From Helopsaltes ochotensis (Eukaryota; Chordata; Aves; Passeriformes; Locustellidae): a DNA stretch of 64,000 bases. The DNA lies in NCBI GenBank assembly GCA_013400155.1, contig VXBM01000884.1, forward strand, positions 296,526 to 360,525, written 5' to 3'. The position numbers and the translations under genes were made by a program. The notes under the pieces are model-generated. The model was not told the DNA's origin. It ran no database searches and saw nothing but the letters and a program-made list of their open reading frames with translations. Positions 1 to 13,934 of this stretch are shown piece by piece; position 1 is the stretch's first letter, and each line of letters begins with the position of its first letter.

Positions 1-212
1 TTATGCTAAAGAATTGGACCTGAAGCCCCTCACACTCTCAAGGAAGCAGCGTTTCTCAGGACAGAGAAACCATACGGCATCACCTTTCTTTGAATAGTTT
101 AGTATCTAAACAGACACAGTTTAACTGAGGAGGAGATAATAGTTTTGCAGCAGGCAGTGCTATTTTTGGAATTAAGAGCAAATAAGACCGGACAAAAACC
201 ACATAAAATTAC
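1..212 (-). other. WFS1: WFS1 intron 3, first part
   Basis: This stretch lies beyond the donor site of the WFS1 exon at 213-295. On the minus strand the intron begins GTAATT at 212 and runs out of the window at position 1. The remaining WFS1 exons, which include most of the cytosolic domain and all membrane segments, would lie to the left of the window. I see nothing else in it. Confidence 0.8.
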
Positions 213-295
213 CTCTGTTTGTGCTTTTGGTTCTCCAGCTTTGGCCCTCTCAAGCAGCTCTTCAAAGAGTGCTTCAGGTTCTTCCTTCATGCCCT
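213..295 (-). CDS. WFS1: WFS1 (wolframin), second coding exon (exon 3)
   Basis: This 83-base exon encodes residues 63 (split codon) to 90 of wolframin, a multi-pass endoplasmic reticulum membrane protein. Wolframin acts in ER calcium handling and the unfolded protein response, and human mutations cause Wolfram syndrome. The translated motif LLERAKAG-x-PKAQTE closely matches mammalian wolframin just before its Sel1-like repeat region. On the minus strand it is preceded by a pyrimidine-rich acceptor ending TTTATAG (AG at 297-296) and followed by donor GAG/GTAATT at 212. It opens with two bases that complete the single base left by the previous coding exon, giving GAG (Glu), so the reading frame is continuous across the 16.7 kb intron. 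The recognition rests on remembered wolframin sequence, not on an alignment. Confidence 0.93.
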
Positions 296-1343
296 CTATA
301 AAGTAGGGAAAGAAAATTAGCAATAGTTTCAAGTATTTTAAAAATCGTTACTGTGGTTGAAGAATTAAATGATCGCAACTAAAAAATCCAACACAAGGGT
401 TTTGCAAGAACAGTGGAAATTAGCTTATTATAATATTGACTCTCCATCTCAGTATTGTATTTCAGCATATTTACCCTTGTTATTTGGTAGATGGCACAGA
501 ATGCTGCAGTTTACAGTTTCTTATTTGCTTCCACAAAATTCAATTCTCAATAGAATATTCATTACAATAAATATGAGCACATGTGGAATATGTAATATGG
601 ATCAGCTTTTGTACTATTACTATTCTTTTCTTGATATCACTTCAGTTTTCCACCTGTCAATCTCTTTATTTAGCACTGGAACCTTCTATAGGATTTTGAA
701 AAATTAATCAGAAACTAATAACTAATAACAATTAAACCTGCTAAACCCCCCCTTTATTTTTTTCATTTTGCTCCACACTCCACCTTGTATTTTTCTTCTT
801 TCCCATCTACTGAATATATACAGACTTAAACAACTGGTTTTCTTCAAAAGCATCATACTGCTCCACCAGTCAATCATAACGAAAAACTTGAGGGCTTTAT
901 CTGATATCCAGTGTTTATAAACAACATCATGCTACATGCTACTTGATGAATAAAGAATTTGTTAATAGCAAAGCTGATGAAAGCCAGGACTGCTACTCTT
1001 TCCTGAGACGACTTCTCATAAATTAGTTTGGAAAAATTGTAATGAGAAAGATCAATACAACTTGTGTATTTTAAGTTGAGTAAGAATGGACAACTGACCA
1101 CTGACTCCGAGTTACAGCTTTACTAACCAACCAATCTAAAGTTATAGTTAGAAAGGTAGACTCAAATTCTACACTCAGTGCCAAAGTCTGACCCCTACTG
1201 ACCACATAACCCCACACAACCACCCTGTGACGCTTCGTAGCTACATCCTGAGGGCAGTGGCAGCATGAAAAGTGTGCTTGGGAAGCAGTTTCCAGATGCA
1301 GGAAACTGACTTTCAGGCATCCACTCCAAGGTACAGTCCCTAC

Positions 1344-1418
1344 CTGACGGGGGCAGCAGCAATGTGAGAAGATGCTCAGCTGCCCTGCCAGCTGAGGGGC
1401 CAGGCAGTATTAGCTCTT
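1344..1418 (-). other. Candidate 75-base cassette exon in WFS1 intron 2
   Basis: On the minus strand a long pyrimidine tract (T7 followed by CTTCC repeats, ending CTGAAG) is followed by 75 bases rich in G and C and then a donor, CGTCAG/GTAGGG. The segment begins with two bases and ends with one, which is the phase needed between WFS1 coding exons 2 and 3. Including it would add 25 codons (Leu-, Pro- and Ala-rich) with no stop. This could be an alternative WFS1 exon, part of a nested transcript, or chance. I do not know of a wolframin isoform with this insert. The splice-site and phase match are seen directly; function is inference. Confidence 0.25.
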
Positions 1419-4400
1419 CTTCAGAAGATGGAAGGAAGGAAGAAAAAAACCCCATGATCTCCTGAGGAACAAGGTTACTTCCATTCTTTAACATCTCTCG
1501 TACTGGGACCATTTTCAATGAAGAACAGGCTACAAGCCAATACTTTCATTAAAATGGATGTATTTAACAAGAGCAAACCATGAAGATTTCTTCTTCACCG
1601 TGCCACAGTTTTGTCTGCCAAGTTCCACTTGGAAAAGTTCGAATGCCAGATTATAACGTTGTCTGGCTAAACAAGGCACATAATGAAAAATAATTTTCAT
1701 TTAGTACTTGGTCTTTTCAAAAAGTTTTAAAAATATTATTGTAAAATAGACAAACAGCATCCCAGCAAAATTAACTACTGTATCTCCTTGCTGTGATATA
1801 TAACCAACATAATTTGAATTCTGAACAAGTCAGAAGTGTGTTTTCCAGATGACACCATTAACACCAGCAAACATCATTCAGGCGCTTTCTGCTAACAATA
1901 AACAGGAAGTTACAGGAAAGAGTATATTGTTTGAAAGAATAGAAATATTTATCTACCTACCCCACTCAAATGAAACAAGCCAGGCAAGGCAGTACTTTTC
2001 TTTTTTCCTCCCGCACTTTCAAATTCATTAAGCCCTTTTGCATCAGAGTATCAGTACTAGCTGACTTAGGAATACCTTTTGTTTTTTCTGTTCAGGATTT
2101 TCTACATGTTGAGAATACCACAGATATGTCAGTGATACTCTGGATAATACAGGAGGCACCATTTGTAAGCCAATGTTAAATAATTAAGTGGAATTTACAC
2201 ACATAAGAAAAACAACAAACTACAGAAAGCAGTTTGCTAAACTGATAAAAACCCTAATAAGAAAGGCAGCTCTGGCAGCTTATATGGCAAAGTCTCTTCC
2301 TTTCTGTCCTGCTCCACTTGGCACACATAAGAGCATGGCATAGCTCTGACCACTTTTAGCTTTTCTTGCTCAGAAGAATGTGTTAGACAAGAAAATGTAC
2401 TTCAACAGAAAGCTGAAGAAACGAAATGGAAATCTTTTACAACACCAGGTTATAGTTACTTTATTGCAATTATATTGCAGATTAACATGTACATAATGGT
2501 ATTTGCAAGAATGGGGAAACAAAAAAAGAAAAACTAAAAATGTGCAGCCTTATGGTCAACTACCTCCTTCAATGAGAAGAAAAATTAAAAAAAGGTGTTT
2601 TTGCAGTAAACTTGTTGAAATGTTTGTTCTAATAGACCTGACTGCCAGGGGAAAGAAACACTTTCAACCTACGTATTTTCAACCTACTGCCCAATCCCTC
2701 CCACCCAGTTATCAATTCTATGTACTTACACACGTGATCTATGAATATAAATAACATAGTTAATTAAAAAAATGCCTGTGCATTGATTCTGTAGTTGTGG
2801 GGTAATGGTGGAGGAACAGAGGTTGTGGAGATCAAATTTATAATATCTTAGTATATACAGTTCTTGTAACCAGAAATATTTTTCCTTTGCTTAAAAGATA
2901 ACCAAGAGGATCCTTAAACAGGTCAAGCATGAATGACTCTATTTTCATGGCTGCCATTATCAATCTACTTTTTCATAAGATATATAGGTGAATGTAAAAG
3001 GTCCAAAACATAGTCAGGGTGTGTTTTAGAACAAGGATGGCCAACACATTCTTTCAATTCAGCTCATCACTGAACAAACAACTACACAGGAGTATATGCA
3101 CCCCCCCAAGAATACCATAAGAAGTGATGACTGTAACTTATCACCCTTGTTCTTAAGTATGTTTTTAGTCAGAAAATGTCTTGATGTGTATTCCTCCCAC
3201 GTAAGAGTATTGCAATGGAAATGCTGTCAGTAGAGGCTTTTATTTTCCAGGTTTGCTAAAAACTCGTGCCTTTTTAATGTCAAATTTTACTCTGTCTTGA
3301 ATATAAAAATTTCCAGGAGACAGGAACACTCATCTTGCAATACTTCATGTATCTTTTATGACAATTAAAACAGACTTCACTTTCATGTCAAGTGCGTTAA
3401 TACAAGCCAATGAAGTCTATCAGTTATCCAAGGCTCACAAGCACTGCAGTCATTCAAATGAAAGCAGGGAAGAGAAAGCACAGGAGTTTTAAGACAACAC
3501 AAAGCATTCATAAAAGAAATTAAGACCAGGGGTGTAGAAGGGTGGTTAGTACTTAATATTTCCTGTAGTTCCAACTCTGCTACCTCAAGACTGTGTAAAG
3601 CTTAGTTCATCATCAGGCTGCTCTAATTCGGTTCCCAACATAGTCAATTCTACCTTCCCAGAGACAGATCATTCAACACAAATTAGTTAATGGATAGTGT
3701 AACAATAACATTGTTAATAAAATTGTAGTGGTTTTGTTTCATTTTAAATTCTGTGTGATAAAGTCTTAGGTTTAAGACATGAAATGACACTGCATACTTT
3801 AATTTTTCTCAGTTTCACTAAAAAAAAGGAAAAAAATATTTGTGATCTGCAAAGTATGATGCAGACACATTTCTGATTGTTGCATTTATGTCATCATACT
3901 ACAGAAAGCATTTAAACCTTTGAAGGTCTACAGAAATATCCATTTTTGATATTCAGGCTTTTGTTTGAACAGGTTAAAGTTGTTGCTAAAACCCCATTTT
4001 ATAAAAACATTATTTAAAAAGACTCATTACTACAAAACAGGTAACTTCATAAAGACCTGTAAGCATTTCACACTTATACAGCATTCAGAAGAATAGTAAG
4101 CTAAAACTGCTTGTTATTAAGTGATAGACTTCAATGGTAGTGGCCAAACATGACTATAGAGTAATTTCTGCTTTCCTAGTAAAATGTCTTACATCTCCAG
4201 GAGAAATACTAAGGATATAAGAGTCTAAAGACAAATGTTTATGTAGGGAGGTTGCAAACAGGCTGATGAAAAGTAAAGGTAACTACTTACTTTTGGGAAA
4301 TTTACACATTACTTGGCACATTGGCCATATAAAGTAAGATTCCAGCTTTGATGCTATGAGCTCAAATGGGAATTTAGCATCCATTTCATCATAGGCAGGG

Positions 4401-6478
4401 ATTTTTACTATTTCTGTTACGTTTTGATCAGAAATAGGAAATGTTTAAAAAGGAAACATTTCAGTTTCTTAAATACTTGTCTGGGATGCAATTACTGTCC
4501 CTTACCTCTGAAATTTAACCATTAAATTGACAAAAAGGCAGTCAATCCACAGTAGGGGATTAGCCCAAGTGAGACTTTAAGATACCAATGCTTAAAATTT
4601 TAATCACAAAAGGAAGATAGGTTAAAAATTAAATAACATATAAACTTCATTATATAACATAAACCTCACCTTTGGACTATATTGAAGACTAAAACCCAAC
4701 AAACCCTTCAACATTCATACAAGGCTTTGAAGAGTGGACTTACACAATCTAGATAAGAAACTTGTTCAGTGCAAAAGACTTTGAAGACAAATAAAATAAA
4801 CTGGGGTTGTCACAAGATTTCCTTCCAAGTATTCTCACACAAATCAGTAATAGATGAATAGATTCCCAACCCTTTTAATACCCTTAACATGCACAACTGA
4901 ATCACAACATGTCAGCATCACTGTAGTTGGCTGACTTAGTGCAAAATCTCTGATCCCATATTTGGCAAAAATGTTTTACACCCATTTTGGATAAACACTG
5001 CTTCCAAAACCCTGGCATTTTGTATTGACACTAGACATTGTGTATGACACTTCCATTCTTGAATTCTGAAATCTTTAAAGGAACATAATAGGCCTTTCAC
5101 ATAAAGGAAGATTTTTAGTTGTACGTATATGCACACTAAGTGGATCATACACACACGCCCATCACATAGAACATTCTCAATTTTCTCAGTGCTCTTCTAA
5201 CCACTTGGAATCACTGCCTTCCTTCAAAAAAATCTACTAAAGTTATTTCAAGCAGAAAGGATTAATGCAGTGCATGCTGAATAATAAAAGTGTTTGTAGA
5301 TTTGCTTTCCTACCAACACAAACACATTAAGCTCTCAGCAGTGCATTTACACAGCTCAAGGGAGTTTTAGCCCTTTGCCTGCTAATATCACCCCCTGGCC
5401 AGGTGCACGCAGCTTTCTTCTTAGGTCACAGCTACAGCACCTGAATTTCAGATTAAGCAAGAGGTCAAAGACCATGAGGAGGAAATAACAAAGCAAAAAA
5501 AAGGTATTTTAAAGGATCACAATTCCTTATGCTTTTTGAGCTTAAGATTTTATTTGTTCATATAGTTATTGGAGGCTGGCCCCATGACAGTCATGCTATC
5601 ATGCACAATAAATAATTTTTTTAAACAAATACAAGCTGGGGACTTCTAAGTGCTTTGAATGAAAAGGTGAAAACCTAGTAAGAACAGGATAAAAGGAAAC
5701 TGAAAACACTTTCTCAGACAGGAAGCAACAATGAAGCATTCATACAAAATATGTAAGTTTAAAACAAATTATAGGTTTTACAAGTGAATATTAAAGCTCA
5801 TGGAAACTCTACTGAATAAAAGATTAATGCATTAAGCAACACCCACACATGAGTATGAAGGAAACTTGTATGGCACACACGCTTTATATGATCAGGACTT
5901 CATGAATTCATTTGAGCTTGGAAAAAGTGACAGGAATTTGTAGCAGGAAAAGAAAAAACCCATGTGGTGGGGAGAATAAAGGATCTGAGATGACAAGATA
6001 CAAAACAAGGTTTCTGGACTGACCTAACCATTTTATAGTACAGGAAATATTCCTGAAGTGACTGAAAACAGTCTGGAAAACTGACTGGAACAGCTAAGCA
6101 TAGGCACAACAAAATATGTTCACACCTCCAAGGTCACTGAGCACACACCTAGAAAAATAGATAACCATTTTCACTATTCCATGAGAAGATCTGACAGTTG
6201 ACACAAGTGAAAATTGTTATCAAGGTGGCCCAGCAAAGTGAGCCAAGCAAAGGTAAGTAGGCAGTCTTCCAAATGATCATGTAAATTTTAGATTTAGGTA
6301 TAGAGTTTTAAATGTAGTTTCCTTTTCTTTTGTTTGAATGAACGTGACTAAGATACACTGACAAAAACAGAGCAGCAAAAAGGCCAGAAAGCAACAATAA
6401 TGACCTCAACTACCTCCCAGAAAATTATACATTCAAAAACAGGATATGATTTTAAATACATTTAATAATTAAAATTAT

Positions 6479-6590
6479 AAAAAAAAAAAAAAAAAAAAAA
6501 CAAACCAGAAAACCAAAAACAAACAAACAAAAAAACCCCAACACCAAACAAAACAAACAAAAAACCCCCAATCAACCCATTTTTTCCCTA
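6479..6590. repeat. A-rich low-complexity tract
   Basis: A run of 22 A (6479-6500) continues into a degenerate region made of CAAA and AACCCC motifs. It could be a decayed retroposon tail, but no element body is recognisable beside it. It is simple sequence with no coding potential. Confidence 0.8.
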
Positions 6591-9500
6591 ATCAAGAAAA
6601 AAAGATATTCTGGGTTGGAGAGGTAGATCCAGCTCATATTTACATTTCTAAAGATAGGGAGCAAGGCTTCTCACGTAAGTCCTTTAAACAAATTAGAATG
6701 CAGGTTACATGGAAAATTGAGAGATTAAGAAACAGAATATGACGATTAAAAAACCCACATTTTTTCTAAGGGATATTGCTTCTCCTAGGGGAAAGATTAT
6801 CAGTTTAGATACACAGGGATATAAAATAAGGCCTAAATCATTCAATAGATTTATATGTGAATGAAAGAAAAAAGGGCTAATACCAAGGTGCAAAAATCTG
6901 TCCATGATTCTGTGTTATTCGGGGAAAAAAAACCAACAAAAAACTCAAGCAAAACCAGAAGGATTTAATGACCAATTAAGTGATAAAAGGCTAGATGCAA
7001 TGCAGCAAACCATGATGGCACTTTATCACTGCACACACAGTGATAAGCTCTGAACTATTACCACATAGTGTAACACCTCAGAGTTGAAACAGTGTTTTAT
7101 GAAAAACACAGCTCAGTGCTAATACGACACTATCATCAGAGCTTTGTAACCTGGGGAGGAAACTGAGGAGAATGAAATGGAGAAGGTAATAGACTATTCA
7201 GTGTCTTTCCACTAAAGGCCATGAACAGATTAAAAGTATTTGGCTAATGCCAAATATTTCTATGAGTTTAAAAAGGCTTTACAAAAATGTCTAGGCTGCA
7301 AGTAGCTAAAGAATATTCTGAATAAAATAAAGTAAGGACAGTACTAACAATGCATTTAGAAAAAGCCCCCCTGCTCTAACAGGTGTGCTGTAAATAACAG
7401 TGTAAACGATTCTCATGAGAAAGGTAACAAGAATCTTGAACCTGAAAAAGCCTGTCACCAATCTCTAGTATTAGCACTGAGTATTGACAAGCAACTTCTG
7501 TGAGTCTTCCTAAACTGGAACACACCCTTGTTAGTTCAGGTATAAGAAAAAGCTGGATGGCATCCAGAGGAAGAAAAATTGCACTTCATGTTTTCATTAG
7601 CTTTCTTCCAAAAGCTCACTACTTAACTTAAGTGGGTTTTCTACTTAAAGGAAGTCACAGGATGTCAGGCACCTCCCTCAATGTCATGTTATTAACTGAC
7701 AAGAGTAATTGAGACGTTTGATGGAGTAGTATGGAACAAGATTTCATCCCCAGGCATTTCCATCAGCAAAATTACTGGGGTGGGAGAAGGGAGTGAAGAA
7801 TGTCTTCTTTGACATTAGATCTTCTCCCACATATGAACAAATTCTCTATATACCATGAAGATGTCTGAACTGAACTTCATCACACTGCACAGCACTGTAC
7901 TTACTTGGAGCTTCAGGCATACATCACTTTACTGGTTTAGCAAGAAGCTTTACTGTAATTGAGTCTGAAAGGGAGTACTGTCTAAATTACAAGGAAAATT
8001 ACTTGATTCTACTGTGAGAGGCTACTAGTATGAATAAACTATGTTCACTGCTAAACTGCACTCCTCCCACCACGCTCCAGAAGGTAAGATGAACAAATGA
8101 ACGTGTAGGTGGAGACTGACATGGCCCAGGAAATACAGATATAGAATTATTTGTATTTGAAAAAGCCTTTTCTCTGACTTCCATTATGACAGACTTGAAG
8201 CTAGATTTTTACTTAACCTTTTTTTATGTCTAGGAATTTCCATAAAAATATGCCTCTGAAGTGCAACATGCAAAGCTTATCCCATTCTTAGTATTAATAA
8301 AAGTGCTTAAGCAGCATTTCCAGATAGGTTCTAACTGTTCTACAATTAAGTTTAGAATCACAAATGCAGTCTTTGCCACAGGTTCCATCTGAGAAAAAAT
8401 TAAAATGCAGCTATATAACCCAGCATTGAATTACACTGAAAAGGAAATAGCCAGTAAAAGGTCGAAAGCATGCTATGAATCCTGTGCCAAAAGAATTTAG
8501 GGAGGTGCAGCAAAGCACCTACTTCACCTTAACTATTACCATAAATATTTACAAAGACCATCAGCTTGCTGGAAGTCAGTCCGTTTTTAATACTAATTTT
8601 TCATCCTCAGTTTGCATTCAACAGCACTGAAATGTGTTCTGTTCCCTAGATTTCAATGCCTTTGGTAGGAATAACCCAAAATGAACGACATGAAAAAGCA
8701 TCATCTTACATACCAAGCACCCAGCTGCTGAAGCAGCTGAAGACAACCCACTCGCAAAAACCCCATATCTGCAGACAACTTTGAGGCACTGGCATCTTTC
8801 AGCTCTGCTCAGAAAACTGTTGATAGGGAATTCTTCTCCTACAGCTCAGTTTTCATCAGTTTTGTTCTCCATTCATCCAGTTTGCTGTAGTACAGTCAGA
8901 AAATGTTATAGCTTCTCATGAAGTCAGTCAGAGAGTTACTGCACTGTTCAAAACTATGACAGGATTGTATAATAATCATTTGGTCTTACTGCGGTACTTA
9001 AAAAACCAGAAAGCAAAAAACAACAACTAAAATAAAACCCCAAAGCATGACTGAACCATCAGAAAAACACCCTGTCCCAAACATGACGCAGTTAATTTAT
9101 GTCAGAAGAGTGAATGAACTTGCTTTAAGAATTTTCACAAATTAAATATACTAGCTATAGGAAATCCTTTTGTGGTGGATTTTCGGTAATAGCTCATTTG
9201 CTAGTATGAAGGAAATTTTACAACATGGGATGGGAAGCAGGCAACAAGAATTGTTGTTTGCATGCACACACAAAGTAAATAATCAAAGCATATTTGTCAA
9301 GCAATAAATAATCAAGAAAAAGTAGGAAAATGAAAGCTTACGGGGGTGCCTCCCTGTAGACATAAACCAAAATAAACAGAACACCACATTTTGTGCAGAA
9401 TCTGCCTAGATAGTATTTCTTTTGGAGTCACATCCTATATATTATGCCCAGTTCCTTTTGGAAATGCATGGTGGAAATTCTGATAGTGTTACACTGGATT

Positions 9501-11162
9501 TTATGCAGGAAAAGTTATTTTTGTAAGCACAAATCTGGTAAGTTAATTAAAAAAAGCAAACAAACAACAATTTCAGGGAACAGCATACAGTTTTTTATTG
9601 TAGATTTTATTTTCACTATGAAACAATCTTTCTAAAATCTAGACACTCTTAGGAGTAAAGGCATACACAATTAATGCAAAATAAAAATAATTTCTTTTGT
9701 TAGAGGATGCTGTGTAAACTCATCTCCTAAGTGAAATATGTCAGATCTCTTTCATTCATCCACAGGCAAAATATGTACTTTTAGAAAACGTTGATGTGTA
9801 CATTTTATAGCAATAAATGCAGATTATAACAGCTTTTTTGTACTGGATTGTACTTTTGAGCTTTCAGTGTTCAGGAGAGCCAGTCTCAGTCTCTAGAGAA
9901 ATCCTCCTAATTATTTTCCACAAGTTCCAACAGCTCAGTGGTATTGTGTGCACTAACTATGCAGGAGTAAAGTTTCTGGAAAGATTGACATTCCACTTAA
10001 AAGCTGGCATCAAGTGTCATGTCATAAACATGATTTGTACATATCAAATGCAATGACACAGAGGAACTGGCTGGAAGAGAAGAAATACTTTGCTCAACAA
10101 ACATCAATGATTTTAGCTGCTCACCCCTGAGTGCTGAATCCTTTCATCCACTCAGAAGTCTCCCAAATTCTTAACTGCATAGTAATGCTTGGTACAATTA
10201 AGAGTACATTGCATGTATTTCTTTTATGCCTTTAACCTCCATGGTCAAATCTTAAGATGGCCCTACTTGTCTCAAGGACAATTCAGAGTTCTTATACGAC
10301 CATACTTTGGCAGGCATTCTATTTTAAAAGGTGGTAACAGTGAAGAGAGAGAAGGGAATAACATTTGTTTACAGAGCTGTTCAAGACTAGGACTCAACTC
10401 TACTTTCTCTGGGAGGAGCAATGCATTTGTAGATATGGCAATAGTCTTAGTCATACCACAATTACAAGTCATCAAATAGCATTAAATTGAAATGGGAACA
10501 ACTTCTGCACCCCCACAAAATGAACGTAAATTGTCAGGAGAGCAATAAAAAAAAAGCATGAGTGATATTATAGACTATACATTTAAAAGTGGATGAAAAA
10601 GCATTCTTCAAATCTGTATTTTTCTAGCATAGCTATTACTGTACAATGATCTTTTAAAGTCATTAAAATAATTTTACATGTAACTAATGAGCTAGTCCTA
10701 ATGATTTTTCTATGCAGGCATCTCTGAATCCTTTGTGGATGAGCTGGGAGAAATCTAACATAAATCTGCAGTTTCAAAACTGTAGAGCTAAAAACAAATT
10801 AGCATTTTGTCATTTCTTAGTTGATAATCATCAGTATTAATTCTTTCCACCAAAAAAAGAAAGGAGAAAGCAATGAAAAACAATGTGAGAAGTTGAGACC
10901 ATAGAGCTCACCAAGCCCACACATTTCTGCAGGTGCAGATGGAAAGTTATTGTAACAACCTGCACAATGCACATGGAATTTGTGCAATTCTGCAGTTTGA
11001 GCACTTCACCTCATTGACACCTCAGCAGTTCATTCACTGTCAAAAGAGGGGTCCTTAAAAAGGAACATTTCAACTTTTTAGCAAATCCACAAATCCAGTG
11101 GCTTAAGTAAGCACTACTAATAATTAACTTCTCAAAGGATTAGCTTTACTTCCCAGTCTCAC

Positions 11163-11311
11163 CTTCTAATTTTCACAATGAAGTGGGGTTGCTGCTGCTG
11201 CAAGGGGCCCTCCAGCAACACAACAGCTCCAAGTCCTTCCTCGATGACTGTACTGTAACAGGGATTTGTTCGCACTGTGGAACACACGTACTGGATTTCT
11301 TCTGAAGTAAA
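11163..11311 (-). other. Candidate 149-base coding exon, unassigned, inside WFS1 intron 2
   Basis: On the minus strand the acceptor TTTCAATTCAG (AG at 11313-11312) precedes 149 bases with one open frame of 49 codons and two extra bases. A strong donor, AGAAG/GTGAGA, follows. The segment is richer in GC and CpG than its AT-rich surroundings. The frame includes hydrophobic stretches such as TVIEEGLGAVVLLEG, a run of four Gln, and the end FIVKIR. I do not recognise the protein. Its phase (starting at 0, ending at 2) does not fit between WFS1 exons 2 and 3, and in the WFS1 frame it would bring a stop codon near its end. It could therefore be a poison exon, an exon of a nested gene, or a decayed pseudo-exon. 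Confidence 0.3.
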
Positions 11312-13934
11312 CTGAATTGAAAGATTCCAACCACTAGATTAAATTTTTAAATTTGCACAAAAGGAATGTCAAGTCCTTTGCACCAAAGAATTTATAGGGC
11401 CACTCCTATTTCACTACATAATTCACTAATATGAGTACAGCTCTTCCCTTTCTACCCTCCCTTCTTCCAGCACTCTGGGACTATGCTAGAAATTTTGTTA
11501 TCATGAACAGATTAGGAAGTTGATCCACCTGGAAAACAATGGATGAAGACTGAGATAGAAAACCTTCCATAATCTGGTTCATCACGTGAATGTAAAAAAT
11601 TTATAGCAGTAATAGTATCTTTATTATCAGCCCAAAAACCCAGTGATGTATTCAAATGGCAGTAGAGGGAAAGATGAAGAATGTTTCCTCAAATAAATGG
11701 GTGTTCAATCCTCCTTCCATCTAGGGTGAAAATACCAGCATGCTACTGACAGTAGCAGCAGACACAAAAAAAGCTCATTTCCATTGTTCTGCACCAATAA
11801 TGATGTCCCAAAATTTTATCAGAAAATACAGTCATTAACTTTTGTTGGGATGGAATCCTTTCTCTCCCACAGTAATGCCTGGCAAATGAGCTTGCTAGGA
11901 GCCTGAGTATTTAAAAGTAAAGTTTGAAGGGGCATTAACAAACTGACAGATAAATTGTTAAGTAATTAATACTTCAAGGTATAATCTTCCCCTTCAAATA
12001 ATCAAAGTTCTTTCTGAGATTTCTTCAAGCTTTGCACAAACATTTCACTTTGCCTTGAGTTGGTTTGTAATAGCTAACTGCGAAAAAGTAAAGAGACAAA
12101 AGTGCTAAACTAGAGCTTTGAAGCAAAGGTTCTTTGTAACCTTAAGTGAAAGAGGGTAACACTTGGAAAATATTTGTAAATTAGAAAGGTTCCCTATTTG
12201 TTAGCTATCATTTAGCAATGCCTTGGAGACACATTGCTCTAAATGGTTGCAATGCATTGTAAACTGTTGAAAAGATTTTTCACTGTTTATAAATTTGAAG
12301 TCAGTCAATTAATAAAATAATTCTCTTCCGAGATACAAAAAACTCTCATAACCTAAGTACACACAGAACTCTGTATATCTACAAACAAAATATAAGTAAT
12401 TGATTTCTGTCTGCAAAGCTCTCTGTATCCAGTAACCTCTTTCACCTGCTGACTGGCAGATAGCAAATTTTAAAGACAGACACTTTACATGCTTGAACGT
12501 ACTTAAGCATTACAAGAAATGGTAACTCCTCCAGATAACCTGCAGCACAGTAAATGTTTACCTAGGGTGAGAGTCTGGTTCAAGTTATCACTGTGGCTGA
12601 ATTGAAGCAGTTACTTGAATCCAGACATCACAGTCAGGTATCTGATCACCACTGTATTGTGAAAAGTTTCTCTTCATTCTGTTTTCCTTTCATCTGAATC
12701 AAAACATCTCCTGAGACACACAGATCTACTTTCTAACTCAGCAATACAGGGCACTTACCTCGACTGTGGACTCAGGCATCTCTTTCAAAAAACATTAGTA
12801 ACAGCACTACTGCAGATACTAACATGCTAACTAAGCCACCACGTTGAAAGTGCTTTTTTTCCTAGCTCTGCTCTGTAAGTAGAGGAAATTGTTTCTCTAG
12901 AAAGAATGATGTTTTTAAGCCTACTTGGAGAATTTGGTCTTAGGAGCTCCAGAGCTCTCATCCAAGCTCTGTCTTTTCACACTGTTTTAAGGCTATATCT
13001 GAAGGAAGGAGATTCTACACAGTGGATGAAACACAGAAACCAGAAAGAGGTATGTAGCACCTGGACCAGAAACTGAGGGGCCTGTGCACCTGAGAGGCAT
13101 AAAAGTGTCTTATGAGATTAGAGTCTTAAAAGACTTCATTAGCAAGTAGACACTGGTCTTCCCTGCTATACATGAACTTGCCTATAATTTGCTTACATGG
13201 ATACCGATGACTTCATGGCTTTAAAATTTCAGGTTAGTAGTGTATATACTTTGCTCACTAATAAGCTCCCTGTCCATAAACATCCTTGAAAGAGTAACCA
13301 TTTTTTTCTCATTTATTTTTAAACATGAAAGCCGATGCATTGACATTCAATCTATTCCTACATATGCAAGGAATGGAAAATCAAAACCACACATAAGCAG
13401 AATGCAAGAGTTTTCGGTAGAAACAGGAATGTTCCTTCTTTTCTTTTTTAACACAACAAAACCTGTATCTATAAATTATCCTAATGATTGAATATTTTTA
13501 TTCGTTAAATCCAGATTCAATTTGCTCAATAAATAAATTCTCAAAGAACTGTTGCCTCCTGTTGTGAAAGAAATTATTCAAGGAATAACATAAACACTAC
13601 CTAATATATTATCAGAATAGAGACTGAAAAATTCTAAGAAAAAAAAAATGGCAGTATAAAAGTTTGATCCAAAGGAAGCACCTGTGCCACTGAGGATATT
13701 TGTGTTTAAGTGCTTTACTGAGTCAGAGCCAAGGCATTCATTAATTTGCTGAATTACACTACAAGATATGGCTAATGCTGCAGGAATAGATGATGTGATG
13801 TGTGCTTCCAGAAACAAATTACTTAACATTCATTTTGATGCTATAGCTCAAACACAGTGTATATTAACAAAAACTGGAAGAAAAAGCACAGATCAGAAAT
13901 ACGGATATGTTGTCAAGAATCTTACAAGAATTAG

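Noticed and set aside
8713..8803. Exon-like 91-base minus-strand segment with acceptor GAGCAG, an open frame and donor GCTTG/GTATGT.
   Set aside because: Phase does not fit WFS1 at its downstream end or the pocket at 11163-11311, the acceptor tract is mediocre, and a 29-codon open frame is common by chance.
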